Source: Benincasa hispida | Taxonomy: Eukaryota; Streptophyta; Magnoliopsida; Cucurbitales; Cucurbitaceae | Assembly: GCF_009727055.1 (NCBI RefSeq) | Contig: NC_052353.1 | Coordinates: forward strand, 63,709,088-63,773,087 | Direction: 5' to 3' | DNA length: 64,000 nt | Shown here: piece after piece, positions 11,628-23,250 of the stretch | How positions within the stretch are numbered: position 1 is the stretch's first letter | Layout: every line of letters begins with the position of its first letter | Program-made: the position numbers and the translations under genes | Notes under the pieces: model-generated | The model's database searches: none | Told to the model about the DNA's origin: nothing | What the model saw: only the letters and a program-made list of their open reading frames with translations

Positions 11628-13473
11628 TTGTACATTAATTTTTTTATTTTGAAAGAAAATTAGAGAAAAATGTGGGTATGCTACACTATAAATGTTGGTT
11701 TGCAACGTTCCGACGTATGACACGCGTGTGCCTACGGTTTCCAGGTTGTATGTTCAAGGCTTCAAGGAAGTTTTACTGCAAGTTTTTTACTTGTATTTTA
11801 ATTTTTTATGAAAATATTTGTTATTTTAATTAATTAGATTAATATAATAAGATTATATTGATTTAATTAATTTTTAGGGTGCCAAAATTCGGTCAATTTT
11901 GCTGTTTATTTAATTTTATATGTGATGTATGATTAAACTTATATGTTGCATATTGTATGCGATATAGTTTTTCCCACCTTAAGATAAACATTAATCATGC
12001 ATCATCTTTAACATAAATTTTATATTGTATAGTTGAATGATGTTATAAACATGCACATGGATCATAATTAATACAAATGCTATATTATATGATAGCATGT
12101 ATCATTAAGCATATCTATGCATCATACTTTAGCATAAATGTTATATATGTATGATGTATATGGTTTCACTTTTCAATAGTGATTAATATAAATGTTATAT
12201 TATATGATAAAATGAATTTATATTGAGCATAACATTACTTAGTAAATATAAGAGTTATATTTAATTAATGTCATTAGATGTATGATTATAAATTTTAATA
12301 TTTCATTATTTTATAATTGTTATAAGTTTAATGAATCAGATTAAAATCTGTAATCAATAGTTGCATACAAACATAAGTCTTAAATAATTTTAAATGGTTT
12401 AAAATTAATTCGCCTAGACTTATGTTAAAAATATTTCTAATATGATTAAAAATAGGTTAATCTTTTATTTTTTTAATACGATTAAATTAGAAATAATAAA
12501 AGATTAAATATTTAAAATAATTGTCTATAAGGGACTTTGAAGATTCTGTCTAAGGTTGGGGTATTTAAGTTGATAGAAACGGAATACCCCTATCTAGGAA
12601 CCAACCTGGAAGGTGAATTAGACAAGCATGCAATACATGATTAAGATTATTAAAGTACTTAATGAACAAGAATCATATGTTGTTGAACTATCCAATATAA
12701 GAGTTATATTAGGCCAATTTAACAATGGACTTAGATAAATTGATTAGCCGAATTTACCTAAGTAATAAATCCTAGGTTTTAAAATACTTAGTGGGAGATA
12801 ACGATATATATGATATGTCTAATTCTCTTACGTCCTGGGGTAACTCATGCATGAGATTCATGCTTGGCCTCGAGGCGCTTTGATGTGTCCCCCTATGGAG
12901 GGTGTTTGCATAGATCAATATCAAGGTTAATTAGAGAAAGTATTTATAGTAAGTAGGAAAGGGATGCGTGTTAACATATCTCGTGCTCTCCATCATTAGT
13001 TGACATTGTGAGATTCATGCTTAGCCTCGAAGCGTCTTGATGTGTCCCTCTACGATGGTATTTTCATGGGTTGATATCAAGGCTAACTCTTGACAAAGAC
13101 AAAGTTATGATTTTTGTTACTCAATATTGTTATTCTCTACGACAGACTTGTTGAGGCAAAGATTATAATTTCTAAAATGATGGGTTACACTTACAAGAAT
13201 TTATTAAGGTAATTAATAAAATTCTGACCAAATAAATGAAAATTAAATATTATAGAAATAAGAGTTATTCTGGTATAATATTTGGTGAGAATATCTCAAT
13301 TTAGTGAATGAGTAACTGACTACCCTATGATGACTTTTATTCTAAATCATTGAAGTATCATTGCAAAATAAATGATCAGGGTTCATTATTGTTTTGTTAA
13401 AACATGATTAGATTTCTTTTTAATAGTTATACAAGTTTTCTAATATAAACGAATTTGTTTGGATTCAACAAAT
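11628..13473 (+). mobile_element. long untranslated leader of element A
   Basis: About 1.85 kb lie between the primer site and gag, with stops in all frames. It shares its order of motifs with the leaders of B (16590-19059) and E (48330-49930). Inside, a block built on 'GCCTCGAGGCGC' and 'GATGTGTCCC' occurs twice (about 12850-12960 and 13018-13090), an internal duplication. Confidence 0.75.
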
Positions 13474-14087
13474 ATGTCAAATTCAAATATTTCCTTATTA
13501 GCTTCCGATTTATTAACTACTAATCATTATACAACTTAGAAAAATTTAATTAATAAAGTTAGTAGTAAATGATTTAGAATTCGTCTGTATGAGGAATGTC
13601 CTCAAATCCCTTGTCCAAATATCGAACGAAATATTTGTAAAAGTTATGCAAAGTGGAAGAAGGCTAATCAACAAGCCTGAATCCATATCTTGGCAAGCAT
13701 ACCAAATTTCTTGACTAAGATGCTTGAGTCTATGCAGACTACTCATGAGATAATGAAGTCTTTGCATGAGGTGTTCAAGCTCAATCACAATGCAAGATTG
13801 GAAAAGGGGACATCTTTTCGAGAATTTTTTTTCAATATAATGGTCCATGTTTTTTTTTTCAAAAATGAATGGAGATTTCAAAGAAGAGTTCTTGACTGAA
13901 AGGAACTAGTCAAAAATAGATAAATCTGATCTACTTGTTTTGGAAACATGCTTAGTTGAGAATGATGATTCTGCCTCGATACTTGATTCAGTAACCACTA
14001 ATCATGTTTGTTCTTCATTTCAAGAATTTGATTCCTAGAAACAGTTAGGAGCTGGAGAAATGACAATAAAAGTAAGAACTAGGGAGG
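13474..14087 (+). pseudogene. broken copia gag and protease start, element A
   Basis: The ATG at 13474 opens MSNSNISLLASDLL, typical of copia gag, but in-frame stops follow soon. An intact stretch at 13690-13899 matches the gag helical region (TSFREF motif). Most of the C-terminal gag and the zinc knuckle are deleted: the sequence jumps near 13900 to ETCLVENDDSA and the protease motif ILDSVTTNHVCSSF, where the usual DSGA has become DSVT. It is cut at 14087 by a solo LTR, and the frame resumes at 21817. It is not functional. Confidence 0.8.
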
Positions 14088-14350
14088 TGAAGGAATCAAA
14101 TTCCTCGTGGAAGCGCATAAACGCCGTTCAATTTGAAATTCCAATTGAAAAACAATGAAATGCAGAGAATCATAAATCATAAACCTAAGCATAATGAAAG
14201 TTGGAGAAATGACAATGAAAGTAAGGACTGGGAGGTGAAGGAATCGAATTCCTCATGGAATCGCGTAAATGTCGTACAATTTGAAATTTAATTTGAAAAA
14301 CAATGAAATGCGGAGAATCAAATATATAGGATAAACACAAAAACCTACAC
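14051..14350 (+). repeat. 150-bp tandem duplication across an LTR insertion junction
   Basis: Copies at 14051-14200 and 14201-14350 each contain about 37 bp of element A protease region, the GGAGG target site and about 113 bp of minus-strand LTR end. The duplication therefore happened after the LTR inserted. Confidence 0.8.
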
Positions 14351-14569
14351 ATGCTTTCTACTGAGAATTTGAGGAAGAGAGAACTTACCCTCGAAAAAAA
14401 ACCCCTTCACGCAAATCCTCTTGAAGTGTCACGAACACTAGAGCTCTAAAATCTTCAGCAGGGACACTCACCTCTCTAGAACAATGAAAAACCTTAAACT
14501 GGGACACCACCAAAACTGATCTTCCTCGTTATTCTCTGGGAACAAAGAACTGAATCTGTGGACTCTAAA
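14088..14569 (-). mobile_element. solo LTR in A, left part (LTR 3' end)
   Basis: Read on the minus strand this is the last part of a copia LTR: TGAAGGAATCGAATTCC is the complement of the LTR A end (GGAATTCGATTCCTTCA). Its other half is 21507-21811. GGAGG flanks the pair at 14083-14087 and 21812-21816. Element B is inserted between the halves, and the middle of the LTR (about 1 kb) is missing. Confidence 0.8.
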
Positions 14570-16571
14570 TGTTGGGTTTGATGCCCTAAATCTCGTAGGG
14601 TCCTATAGTTTGTAAACATTGTATGAACAAACTCTTATGTGATTATAATATATAATATTTTATTTACTTTGTCTATAAAATATGTGATATTTTAGTTGCA
14701 TTAACCACAAACCAATAAACTAAATCCAAGATTGCCATTGTAACTTAAACATATATATGGAGACATACAGGTGGATCATGTTTAAGTGATAACCTAAATG
14801 GTCTGTAGTATATGGATAAGGCTAGATATCTTATTCTGGTGACACTACAAGTATGACCCGCTTTGTAAATGTTACAATTGTCGTAAAGTGCTATAAGTGA
14901 TATGATCCTGATCATTTATGTATTAGACATGCGAGCGGGGATATTCTATACAAAGAAGTTTGTATAAGACCGGACCACAAAATGTTTAGTCTCATTATAT
15001 AACACAGTTTATTATAGAGACTTTCATTTCACCATGTTGACCATAGATAACATGACCTGAATCCTAAGTGAGTTGTGAACTCCTGCCTATGAGGGCGGTC
15101 CTTTGATTTTTATGGGTGAGAGTGGCCAGATTGTCGACTCAACAAGCCTACCATTTTGGAGATTCGTCTGATTGGGAAGCTGGGAACACAGTTACACAAG
15201 ATGGAATTTACTCCTTCTCTGAAGTAGGGTAAGTGGATAAATTGCTCCTCTAAAGGTTGATTTCGGGTCTTGAACAATGTGGCACCACACCCTCTCCTGG
15301 CCCGAGAGGGGTTTAATCATAGTAGGACTATGATCTATTGTTCATTAGAGAGATCAGTGGTACTTAAAGAGTCAGATATAACTATAAGGGCAAAATGGTA
15401 ATTTGGCCTAGTTGTACTTATGAACAATTTGTGAAGGGTCATTGTACTGTTGATTGGCTACATCAAGTGGACACATAAATATATCTATAGTGCAAAGAAT
15501 ACGGCTGTTGGTCTTTAGTGGAGTACCCGACAATTAACTTATGATGGATAATGTAATTAAAGAGTTTAATTAACTATTCATGTACCGTTGGAGCTTCAAG
15601 CTACAGGTCCATAAGGTCCCCTTGGTAGCTCAAAAGGATTTAGTTGAGAATCAGTTTTTGGTTAATTTGAATTGTTCAAATTAATAAGAGATATTTAATT
15701 ATATATTATAAATTGAATTGTTCAAATTAATATGATATAATTAAATTGTTTCAATTATATATGATATAATTATCATAATGTATTTGATATATTATAGTTT
15801 AATGGGAGGAAATAAATATTTGAATGAGATTCAAATATATTTTCTATGAATGTGATTTATAATTGTTAAATTTAATATAAATATAATTTATATTAAATAC
15901 CATAAAATAAAGAAAATAAACTATAGCTTATATTGTATGTGATACAATATTAAAACTATAGGTTATATGTTATATTTGATATAACATATAATTTAATATA
16001 AATAAAATATGATAAGTTAGTTATCATATTTATTTATATTTTATTATTATTTGAATAATAACTTCCCTATCTTTTCTCTCCAATCACCTTAGTGGGTAGT
16101 TATAATTTTATAGTAAAAGGAATAAAAGAAAATTTTGTTTTTCTTCTTCTCGGTACGTTAAATGATTAAGAGTCTTTGCGGAAAAGTTATATAAGTTCTT
16201 GTAAGAGTTTTCTCAATCTTCTTCTTCCTCTACCCAAACTATCCCTCCTAACCAAAATAGTCGGAGCCCACCACTCCTGGGTTCTCACCCCGAGAATACC
16301 AAAGACTCTTTATGGTAGTGTCCGAGTTATTGTTCGAGGGTTCTTGAAGAAAGTCTTCAAGAAGTTGTTGAGTTCGTGATTGCTCGAAGGATACGTGAAG
16401 AAAAAGGTTCTTCAAAGGTAATGTATCTTGAACCTTTTTCTGTAAAAAGCATGCTGTAATTTATTTTGAATGCATATCTCTTGTATGTTTACTGTAAATT
16501 TAGTTTTCAATAATTAATGGAATTTGGACGATTCGCTTCCGCTTAAGGATCTCCTCAAACGAGTTTCTTCA
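14570..16571 (+). mobile_element. 5' LTR of copia element B (2002 bp)
   Basis: Starts TGTTGGGTTTGATGCCC and ends TTTCTTCA, with the TG...CA termini expected, and is followed by a primer site. It is the most complete forward LTR in the window and serves here as the family reference. It contains a short ORF at 16176-16379 that looks fortuitous. No matching right LTR of B remains. Confidence 0.9.
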
Positions 16572-16573
16572 AT

Positions 16574-16589
16574 TGGTATCAAAGCCAGG
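16574..16589 (+). other. tRNA primer binding site of element B
   Basis: TGGTATCAAAGCCAGG lies two bases after the LTR end. It matches the initiator methionine tRNA type of copia primer site with one change (CAAAGC for CAGAGC). Confidence 0.85.
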
Positions 16590-19059
16590 TCGTTGGTTTC
16601 TGATTCCAAATTCCATTCTTTATTGAATTCGTTTACAGTAATGGTGGGTTTTATAATCTGCATTGCATTTATGTGATAAATATTTGTGGATGTGTTGTTG
16701 ATGGATGTTTTGGCATAGAAATCTCTTTTTATGGCTTTCTGTTTATTTTTAAAAAGTTTTATTGTAAGGGCCTCTGCGTTTTTTGGTAATAAAATGTAAT
16801 CGAGTCTGTAAATTTGTTAAGTTTTGAGTCGCTCGTAGAAGCTTCAAAGAAGAAGGGTTGCAGTACATTTCGATGGAGAAGACGAAATGGAGGTTGTTGC
16901 ATCGTGTAGCTAGAGCTAAACGACCTGATAGCTTTTGTTATGCGATCGTGTAGAGTTTGCTACACGATCGTGTAGCATTTGCTAAACGATCACATAGCTA
17001 ATGCTACATAATCGTATAGAGTTTGCTACATGATCGTGTTGCATTGGCTACATCATCACGTATGCGCGCTTGGTGGACGCTCAAGAGGTATTGGATACTC
17101 GATGCATCCTTGCGTGCTACACGATTGTGTAGACTATCATTCTCATCACATAGTCATTAGCTACATGATCGCATCATATATGATACTCGACGCATGGATG
17201 TTTATTACACGACCGCGTAGACTTTCATGTTCATCACATAGTCATAAGCTACACGATCACATATAAACGATCTTATATACTCGACGCCTCGCTGCTCGAC
17301 GATTAGGCATTTGCTACACGATCAGTTGCAAGGGTTCTTTGTTGAGCAGTTCTAGGCGAGTAGTTCAAAACCCGGTTCACTTGCTCCGAACCGGTGGACT
17401 CATTTTTGTAATAGATTAGCCTTTTAATTTCCATTTTAGAGAGTTTCTATCTCGGTCCATCAACTTTTAATAAAAATATACATGTGATGTATGTTTTTAT
17501 TATATGTCATAATGTATGTTATATAGTTTTAAAACCCACCATAGGTTATGCATTTATTTTTCATGCATCATTTTATTTTATAAGTGTTATAATATATTAG
17601 TATGCATGATTTAAATTACATAAAGCATGCTCATGCATCATATAATATAAGAGATAGTATATGTATGCATACATTATAGCATATCCATGCATCATTTATA
17701 TTATAAGTGTTATAATATAAGGTTGAATGGTTATATGGAATGTATGCTATAGCATGGTTCATTACTTAATTATATAAATGTTATATATTAGTAATGAATG
17801 AACATTGCATGGAGCATACACTACCTTAGGTTAAATTATAAATGTTATAATTAACTTTGTATGTCTTTCTTATAATGATTGATTTTAATTGTTTTATTTA
17901 CTTAAAATTATTATAATAAATGAAATTAGAATTAAAATCAATAATAAAGAGTTGCATGCAAACCTTAGGCTATAATCATTTTTTAAAATTATTTTAAAAT
18001 ATGATTGAGATAGACCTAAGATCGCATTTCTAATGAGATTAGAAATCTAAGTTTAATATTTTAAATCAGTTTAATAGGATTAAATTGATTCCTAATAAAA
18101 GATTAAATATGTAACAAATGTTTCTATAAGGGACCTTTTGTCTAAGGCTGGTTCTGGCTAGGCTGGGGTATTTAAATCGATGGAAACATTGCACCCCTAC
18201 CTAGGAACCTACCTGGAAAGGTGAATTAGATAGTTTTGTATTAAAGAATTTAATGAGACTTGAATCAAAGTTGTTTAATCATCAAAGACAATAGTTGTTT
18301 TCGAGCAAATTAAACGATACTTAGATAAAATTAGTAGCTTTGATTTTCTTAAGTTAATTAACCCTAGGTAGAACACTCAATGGGAAGAAAATAGGGTGTA
18401 TGATACTTCAATTTTACCTCTACACATTTCTCCCTAAAAGTTCACACCGTGAGATCTACTCTCGGCCTCGAGGCACCATGAGTGTCCCTTTACGAGTGGC
18501 ATTTAGGTAGGTCAATACCAAGGTGAATGGAGAGAGTTTTTATAGTAAGCGAAAGCGGGATGTGTGACAACATATCCCTCGGTCTCTCTCATTCAGTTGG
18601 ATAAAGTTTCATGCATAACCTTGTGGCATCATGGGTGTTCTTCTAAAGGATGGCAGTATTGCATGACGCTTTATTTGATCTCCAGAAATGGGTAGGATTA
18701 CTTTAGTCTGTTGTTCCAATCGGCTTTTCCCTAAGGTTGGCTCATTGGGGCGGGACTCTAGAATCTAAAATGAGGAGTTACACTTACACATAATTGTTAA
18801 GGATGTTACCAAATTTTGGACCGAACATTGGTGACTATTAGTTATAGTTACAAGGAGTTGTTTCTGTCTAAATGTTTTAGTGAACAGGCACTAGATCACC
18901 TTATGGTGACTTTTGTCCTACCTCAATAAAGCATCATTGCAAAATAGATGTCACTTAGGGTACACTAGATTATTTTGCTAAAACATGATTGGTTTTTCTA
19001 AAAGTGGTTTAATGTAAGTAGACTAAATTAAGTTTGTTTTTTTTTTCTAGCAATTTAAA
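16590..19059 (+). mobile_element. long untranslated leader of element B
   Basis: About 2.5 kb without a sustained reading frame, colinear with the leaders of A and E but longer because it carries the palindromic array at 16940-17330. A pyrimidine tract ending TTTTTTTCTAG sits just before the gag start and resembles a splice acceptor. Whether this leader is spliced is unknown. Confidence 0.75.
16940..17330. repeat. array of short palindromes, CTACACGATCGTGTAG type
   Basis: Irregularly spaced units of the form (G)CTACACGATCGTGTAG(C), or near variants, alternate with TTTGCTA or TTAGCTA spacers. Each unit is its own reverse complement around CGATCG. Related units occur at 20780-21000, 46860-47070 and 56220-56345. 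Confidence 0.8.
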
Positions 19060-19993
19060 ATGGCTACAACGACTCTTAGTTTACTTATCGCCGACAAATT
19101 AACTGGCGAGAATTACGCTAGTTGGAAAAATACGATCAACACGATTTTAATCATCGATGACTTACATTTCGTTCTAATGGAGGAGTGTCCTCCCATTCCA
19201 CCTCCTACTGCTTCTTGAAACGTTCGGAAAGCATACGAGCAGTGGACAAGAGCAAACGGAAAGGCCCGAGTATATATCTTAGAAACCCTTATCGAAGTCT
19301 TGGCCAAGAAGCATGAGTCCATGCTCACTGCCTGTGAGATCATGGAGTTCCTGGGGGGGAATGTTCGGACAACCATCCGCACAACTCAGGCACGACGCTC
19401 TTAAGTACATCTTCAATGCCCGTATGTAAGAGGGGGCATCTGTTCGAGAACACGTTCTCAACATGATGATCTACTTCAATGTGGTAGAGATGAACGAGTC
19501 AAGTATCAACGAGGCCAGCCAACTTAGCATCATATTGGAATCCTTACCAGAAAGTTTCCTATACTTTCGTAGTAATGCTATTCTAAATAGGATTGACTAC
19601 AACTCGACTACTTTGCTCAACGAGCTACAGACTTTCCAATCCTTATTGAAAAGGATGAAGAAGAAGGGTGAATCAAATGTTGCTTCATCTTCTAAAAAAT
19701 TTCATAAACGTTCGATCTCAAGAACTAAGTTTGTACGTTCTTCCTCTGACACCAAAAAGTGGAAGAAGAATAAGGGTGAAAAGGGGAAGGCTGCTGCTAA
19801 CCCAGGAGTTACTGCACCAAGGGGTAGGCAACCTGTTAGGGTTTACAAGGGAAAATGTTTCTATCGCAGCCAAGATGGGCAATGGAAGAGGAACTGCCCT
19901 AGATATTTGGCAGAAAAGAAGAAGGCCAAAAAAGATAAATGTGATTTGCGTGTATTAAAACCTTGTTTAGCGGAGAATGATGATTCTGCCTAG
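19060..19993 (+). pseudogene. copia gag with zinc-knuckle remnant, element B
   Basis: The ATG at 19060 begins MATTTLSLLIADKL, a classic copia gag start. A TGA interrupts near 19216 (probably Arg CGA to TGA), a run of six G at about 19350 adds a base and shifts the frame, and a TAA follows after IFNARM. The frame then runs intact at 19463-19993, covering the rest of the gag helical domain and a Lys-rich tail. The zinc knuckle reads CFYRSQDGQWKRNC: the second Cys is Arg and the His is Gln, so it would not bind zinc. The family role is packaging RNA into virus-like particles. This copy is dead. Confidence 0.85.
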
Positions 19994-20290
19994 ATTATTG
20001 ACTCTAGGGCCACTAACCATGTTTGTTCTTCATTTCAGGAAATTAGTTCCTGGCGGCAACTTGATGCTGGTAAGATGACGATGCAAGTTGGGAACTAAAC
20101 ATGTCGTCTCAATTGTGGCAGTATGAGGTCTCCGATTAACTTTACAGAACAAATTTCTCATTTTGAATGATGTATATGTTGTTCCTGATTTAAAAAGGAA
20201 CTTAGTTTCTGTAAAGTGTCTTTTGGAACATTCTTATCAATTAAAATTTTCTTTTAATAAAGTATTTATTACAAAGAATGGTGTTGATAT
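19994..20290 (+). pseudogene. copia protease region, element B
   Basis: After a stop the frame continues IDSRATNHVCSSFQE, the aspartic protease active-site region, with Gly of DSGA changed to Arg. More stops follow. The sequence is cut at 20290 by a solo LTR, after the GATAT target site, and resumes at 21318. Confidence 0.75.
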
Positions 20291-21312
20291 TGTAGGAAAT
20301 CGGATCGAGATTTCCATGAGCAGCGGAAACAATCATGAATGAACAATACATTTACAGTCGACTTCAAAACAAGCGGTTATACAATTAATTCAGAAATTAC
20401 AGCATGAATAACTCAAACGAACAAAGAGCAAACTCTACGCACATTTGAAGATGTGTCTCCACGCTCCGTTGTGCACGACCGCTCTAACAACAACAACCTC
20501 GAACGCTCGATCTACACGACCGCAACACAGCACGAACTCTTTGCACTCGTCCTCAACGATCCTCTCGGTCACGAACTCCTCAAAAACAACACGAACGGCC
20601 TCCAGAAAACCTCGACGGTGTCAAGTTAAGTATGACACCACCAACAAGACTACCTTGGTATTCTCGGTGTGAGAATCCAGAGGGTGGGCTCTGTTCGGAC
20701 TTGGTATGAGACAAACGAAGGAGGAAACACCGATCGTGAGACGGGCAAGTGGGAGATGGCGGAGATCTATCGTATAGGTCGATGCTCAATCGTTTAGATA
20801 AAGCTAAGCGATTGTCTAGCAAAAGCTATGCGATCGTTTAGCTTATTGCTTAGCTCGTTCTTTCGCCTACAGATACTACATGATCCTTTACTTAGGGCAA
20901 ACGATCGTTTAACAAAACTATGCGATCGTTTGGTAAATATTGTGCGATCGTTTAGCTCGCCACTACACAATCGTTTAGCTCGCCCTAGCCATCGTTTAGT
21001 AAATCCGTATTTACTTGACGACTTCGTGAGTTTCTTTTGCGCAAGAGAGAAATATCAAAAAAAAATTTACGAAAACTTTTCAACAATTTGTATTATCTTA
21101 CTAAAATTAGGAAAACCATTTTCCTTTTAAACTCACGGTTACCATGAATCCAATAACCACCCACTCATTTGGTTATTAAAGAAAAGAATTAATTATCCAA
21201 TAACTAATATGAGTAAATGCTAGAATTAAATAAAAATTATTTTATACATTAAACAATGTGTATCTTTAAAAAACAACGAGACTCCGGAAGAATTAGAACA
21301 CTAATCCCAACA
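20291..21312 (-). mobile_element. solo LTR inside element B (1022 bp)
   Basis: On the minus strand it begins TGTTGGGATTAG and ends TTTCCTACA. It is flanked by perfect 5-bp duplications GATAT at 20286-20290 and 21313-21317. Removing it with one GATAT joins VDI to CSANLENNLHVLRPL, the normal copia pol order. It is about half the length of the B LTR. It contains CGATCGTTTAG palindromic units at 20780-21000. The ORFs inside are not genes. Confidence 0.92.
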
Positions 21313-21317
21313 GATAT

Positions 21318-21506
21318 ATGTTCTGCTAATCTGGAAAATAATTTGCATGTGCTAAGGCCGTTAGCAACAAATGTCGTCCCTAACATAGAGATGTTTAAAA
21401 TTATTATAACTCAAAATAAACGACTTAGAATTTCTCCTAAGGAAAATGCCCAACTTTGGCACCTAAGACTAGGACACATTAATTTCAATAGGATAGAGAG
21501 GTTGGA
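21318..21506 (+). pseudogene. copia pre-integrase fragment, element B
   Basis: Encodes ENNLHVLRPLATN and WHLRLGHINFNRIERL, the GAG-pre-integrase zinc-binding region at the start of copia integrase (the HxxxH part). It stops abruptly near 21507 where minus-strand LTR sequence begins. Everything downstream in B (integrase core, reverse transcriptase, RNase H, 3' LTR) has been deleted. Confidence 0.8.
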
Positions 21507-21811
21507 TCATATTGTCTATAACACTTACAACTCATGTAACAGTTACATAGTGGGTCATATCCACAGTGTCACTAGGATAAGGTTGATATCCAATCTTATC
21601 CATATACAGTAGATCTTTTAGGTTACTACTTGAACATGATCCACCTGTATGTTTACCATATACCGTTCAAGTTACATTAAACAACCTTGGATCTTAGTTT
21701 ATTGGATTGAATTAATACAATCTAAGTGTCAAATAAAATACTTATTATTTTATTGAATAAATAATTTATATTTACAAATAACAAACTACAAGATCCATGA
21801 GATTTATCACA
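21507..21811 (-). mobile_element. solo LTR in A, right part (LTR 5' end)
   Basis: Minus-strand LTR sequence including the ATGGATCTTGTAGTTTG segment found near LTR starts, ending at 21811 (minus-strand start TGTGATAAATCTC, a few bases shorter than TGTTGGGATTGATG). GGAGG follows at 21812-21816 and matches 14083-14087. Confidence 0.8.
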
Positions 21812-22539
21812 GGAGGTTGTCTCAACTATTGCTATAGGGAGTGTAAAGTTATTTTTTTTAGCAAAAACTATCATTTGTTACTGGATAACATCTATCTAGT
21901 TCCTAAGATTAAGAGGAATCTTATCTCAAATTCTTACTTGGTTGAACATTTTTTTAATGTTTCATTTCTTAGTAATAAAGCGTTTATTTCAAGAAGTGGA
22001 TTTGAGATATGTTCAGCTAGCTTAAAAAGTAACTTATATGTGCTAGGGTTATTAGCATATAAATCACTTCTTAATACTGAACTGTTCAAAACAACAACTT
22101 CACAGACTAAAAGATGAAGAGTTTCTCCTGAAAATGATACTTATCTTTGGAATCTACGTTTAGGTCACATTAATCCTAATAGGATTGAGAGATTGGTAAA
22201 TAGTAGAATCCTAAGTGAGTTAGAAATTTATACTTTACCAGTATGCGAATCATGCCTTGAGTGCAAAATGACTAAAAGACCTTTTCCTAGAAAATGTTAT
22301 AGGGCCAAAGAAACTCTGGAGCTTATACATTCGAACCTTTGTGATCCGATGAATGTTAAAGCCAAAGGAGGGTTTAAATATTTCATTTTTTTTTATAGAT
22401 AACTATTTTAGGCATGGTTATATTTACCTAATGCAACATAAGTCTGAAGCTAGTATAAGACTGAAATTGAAAAATTTTTAAGTAGGAAGATAAAAACACT
22501 TCGATCAGATCAAGGTGGTGAGTATATGGATTTGAGATT
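21812..22539 (+). pseudogene. copia pre-integrase and integrase N-half, element A
   Basis: Continues the frame left at 14087 (REV plus VSTIAIGS). It encodes VPKIKRNLIS, LWNLRLGHINPNRIERL and CESCLECKMTKRPF (the HHCC zinc finger), then YFIF where the first catalytic Asp should follow but a frameshift and stops intervene. KTLRSDQGGEYMDLRF keeps the second catalytic Asp. It is interrupted at 22539 by a gypsy-like solo LTR and resumes at 24843. Integrase inserts the cDNA into the host genome; this one cannot work. Confidence 0.85.
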
Positions 22540-22797
22540 TGAAAAGCACCTAAAAAATGCTTTAATTACTTTCAATTCCAGAATTATTATTGCTAGTTTT
22601 ATATGGTTTGATGTGGTTTATTGAGTGATTTCAAGAAATTGAACATTAGGAGCAAATTGGGCAAAAATGATCAAAACTCGAGGCAAAAGTCCAAATACAA
22701 GTATCTAGGGGTTAACTATGAAATTAGGAGGGAAGCTAGAGACCATAATTGAAGAAAAAGAGGAAGAATTTATAAGGAAAAATCGGGGGGGGGGGGT

Positions 22798-22960
22798 CAG
22801 CGTTGAGCTTGCATTGCAACACTACCTTGCATCGCCGAAGACCCAAGAGTTGAGAACAGGACAGCATCGCAACGCTGTGCTGCAGCGTTGTGACACTTCA
22901 AATGGCAAACGCGCGACATCGCTTCAAGCGTCAGCGTTGCAATGCTGACTCACGGCGTCG
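22798..22960. repeat. AGCGTTGCAACGCT-type palindromic cluster in the gypsy-like LTR
   Basis: Several imperfect units: CAGCGTTGAG, GCATTGCAACACT, GCATCGCAACGCTG, CAGCGTTGTGACAC, TCAGCGTTGCAATGCTGA. Similar clusters occur at 27868-28016, in the noisy copy near 34760-34915, and at 42578-42668. Confidence 0.65.
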
Positions 22961-23250
22961 ACAAGTTCATATAAAAAGACAGCAGTACCGTCGGAGAAAA
23001 AATGAAGGGAAGAAAATTTGGAGTTTTTGAAGACTTCTTAGGAGAGAGTTCGACCTAGGGCAGTGAGCATTTGTCTGGAAAGTGATTCTGAGCAGGAGAT
23101 CAAACCGAAATTCATTGGAAAAGGTCAAGAAGATCGTGATTGAGATCCGATTACGGTGAAGGGGAGAATATTTCTTTAATTTTTAATTCATTCTTTCTCC
23201 ATGATGAATTCTCTTTGTCTAGGGATTATTATTATTGGTATATGTATAGC

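Noticed and set aside
16940..17330. CRISPR-like array
   Set aside because: Repeats are short palindromes with very short, non-unique spacers inside a plant retrotransposon leader; no cas genes.
20445..21130. ORFs on both strands in the solo LTR of B
   Set aside because: Inside LTR and palindromic-array sequence; no conserved domain.
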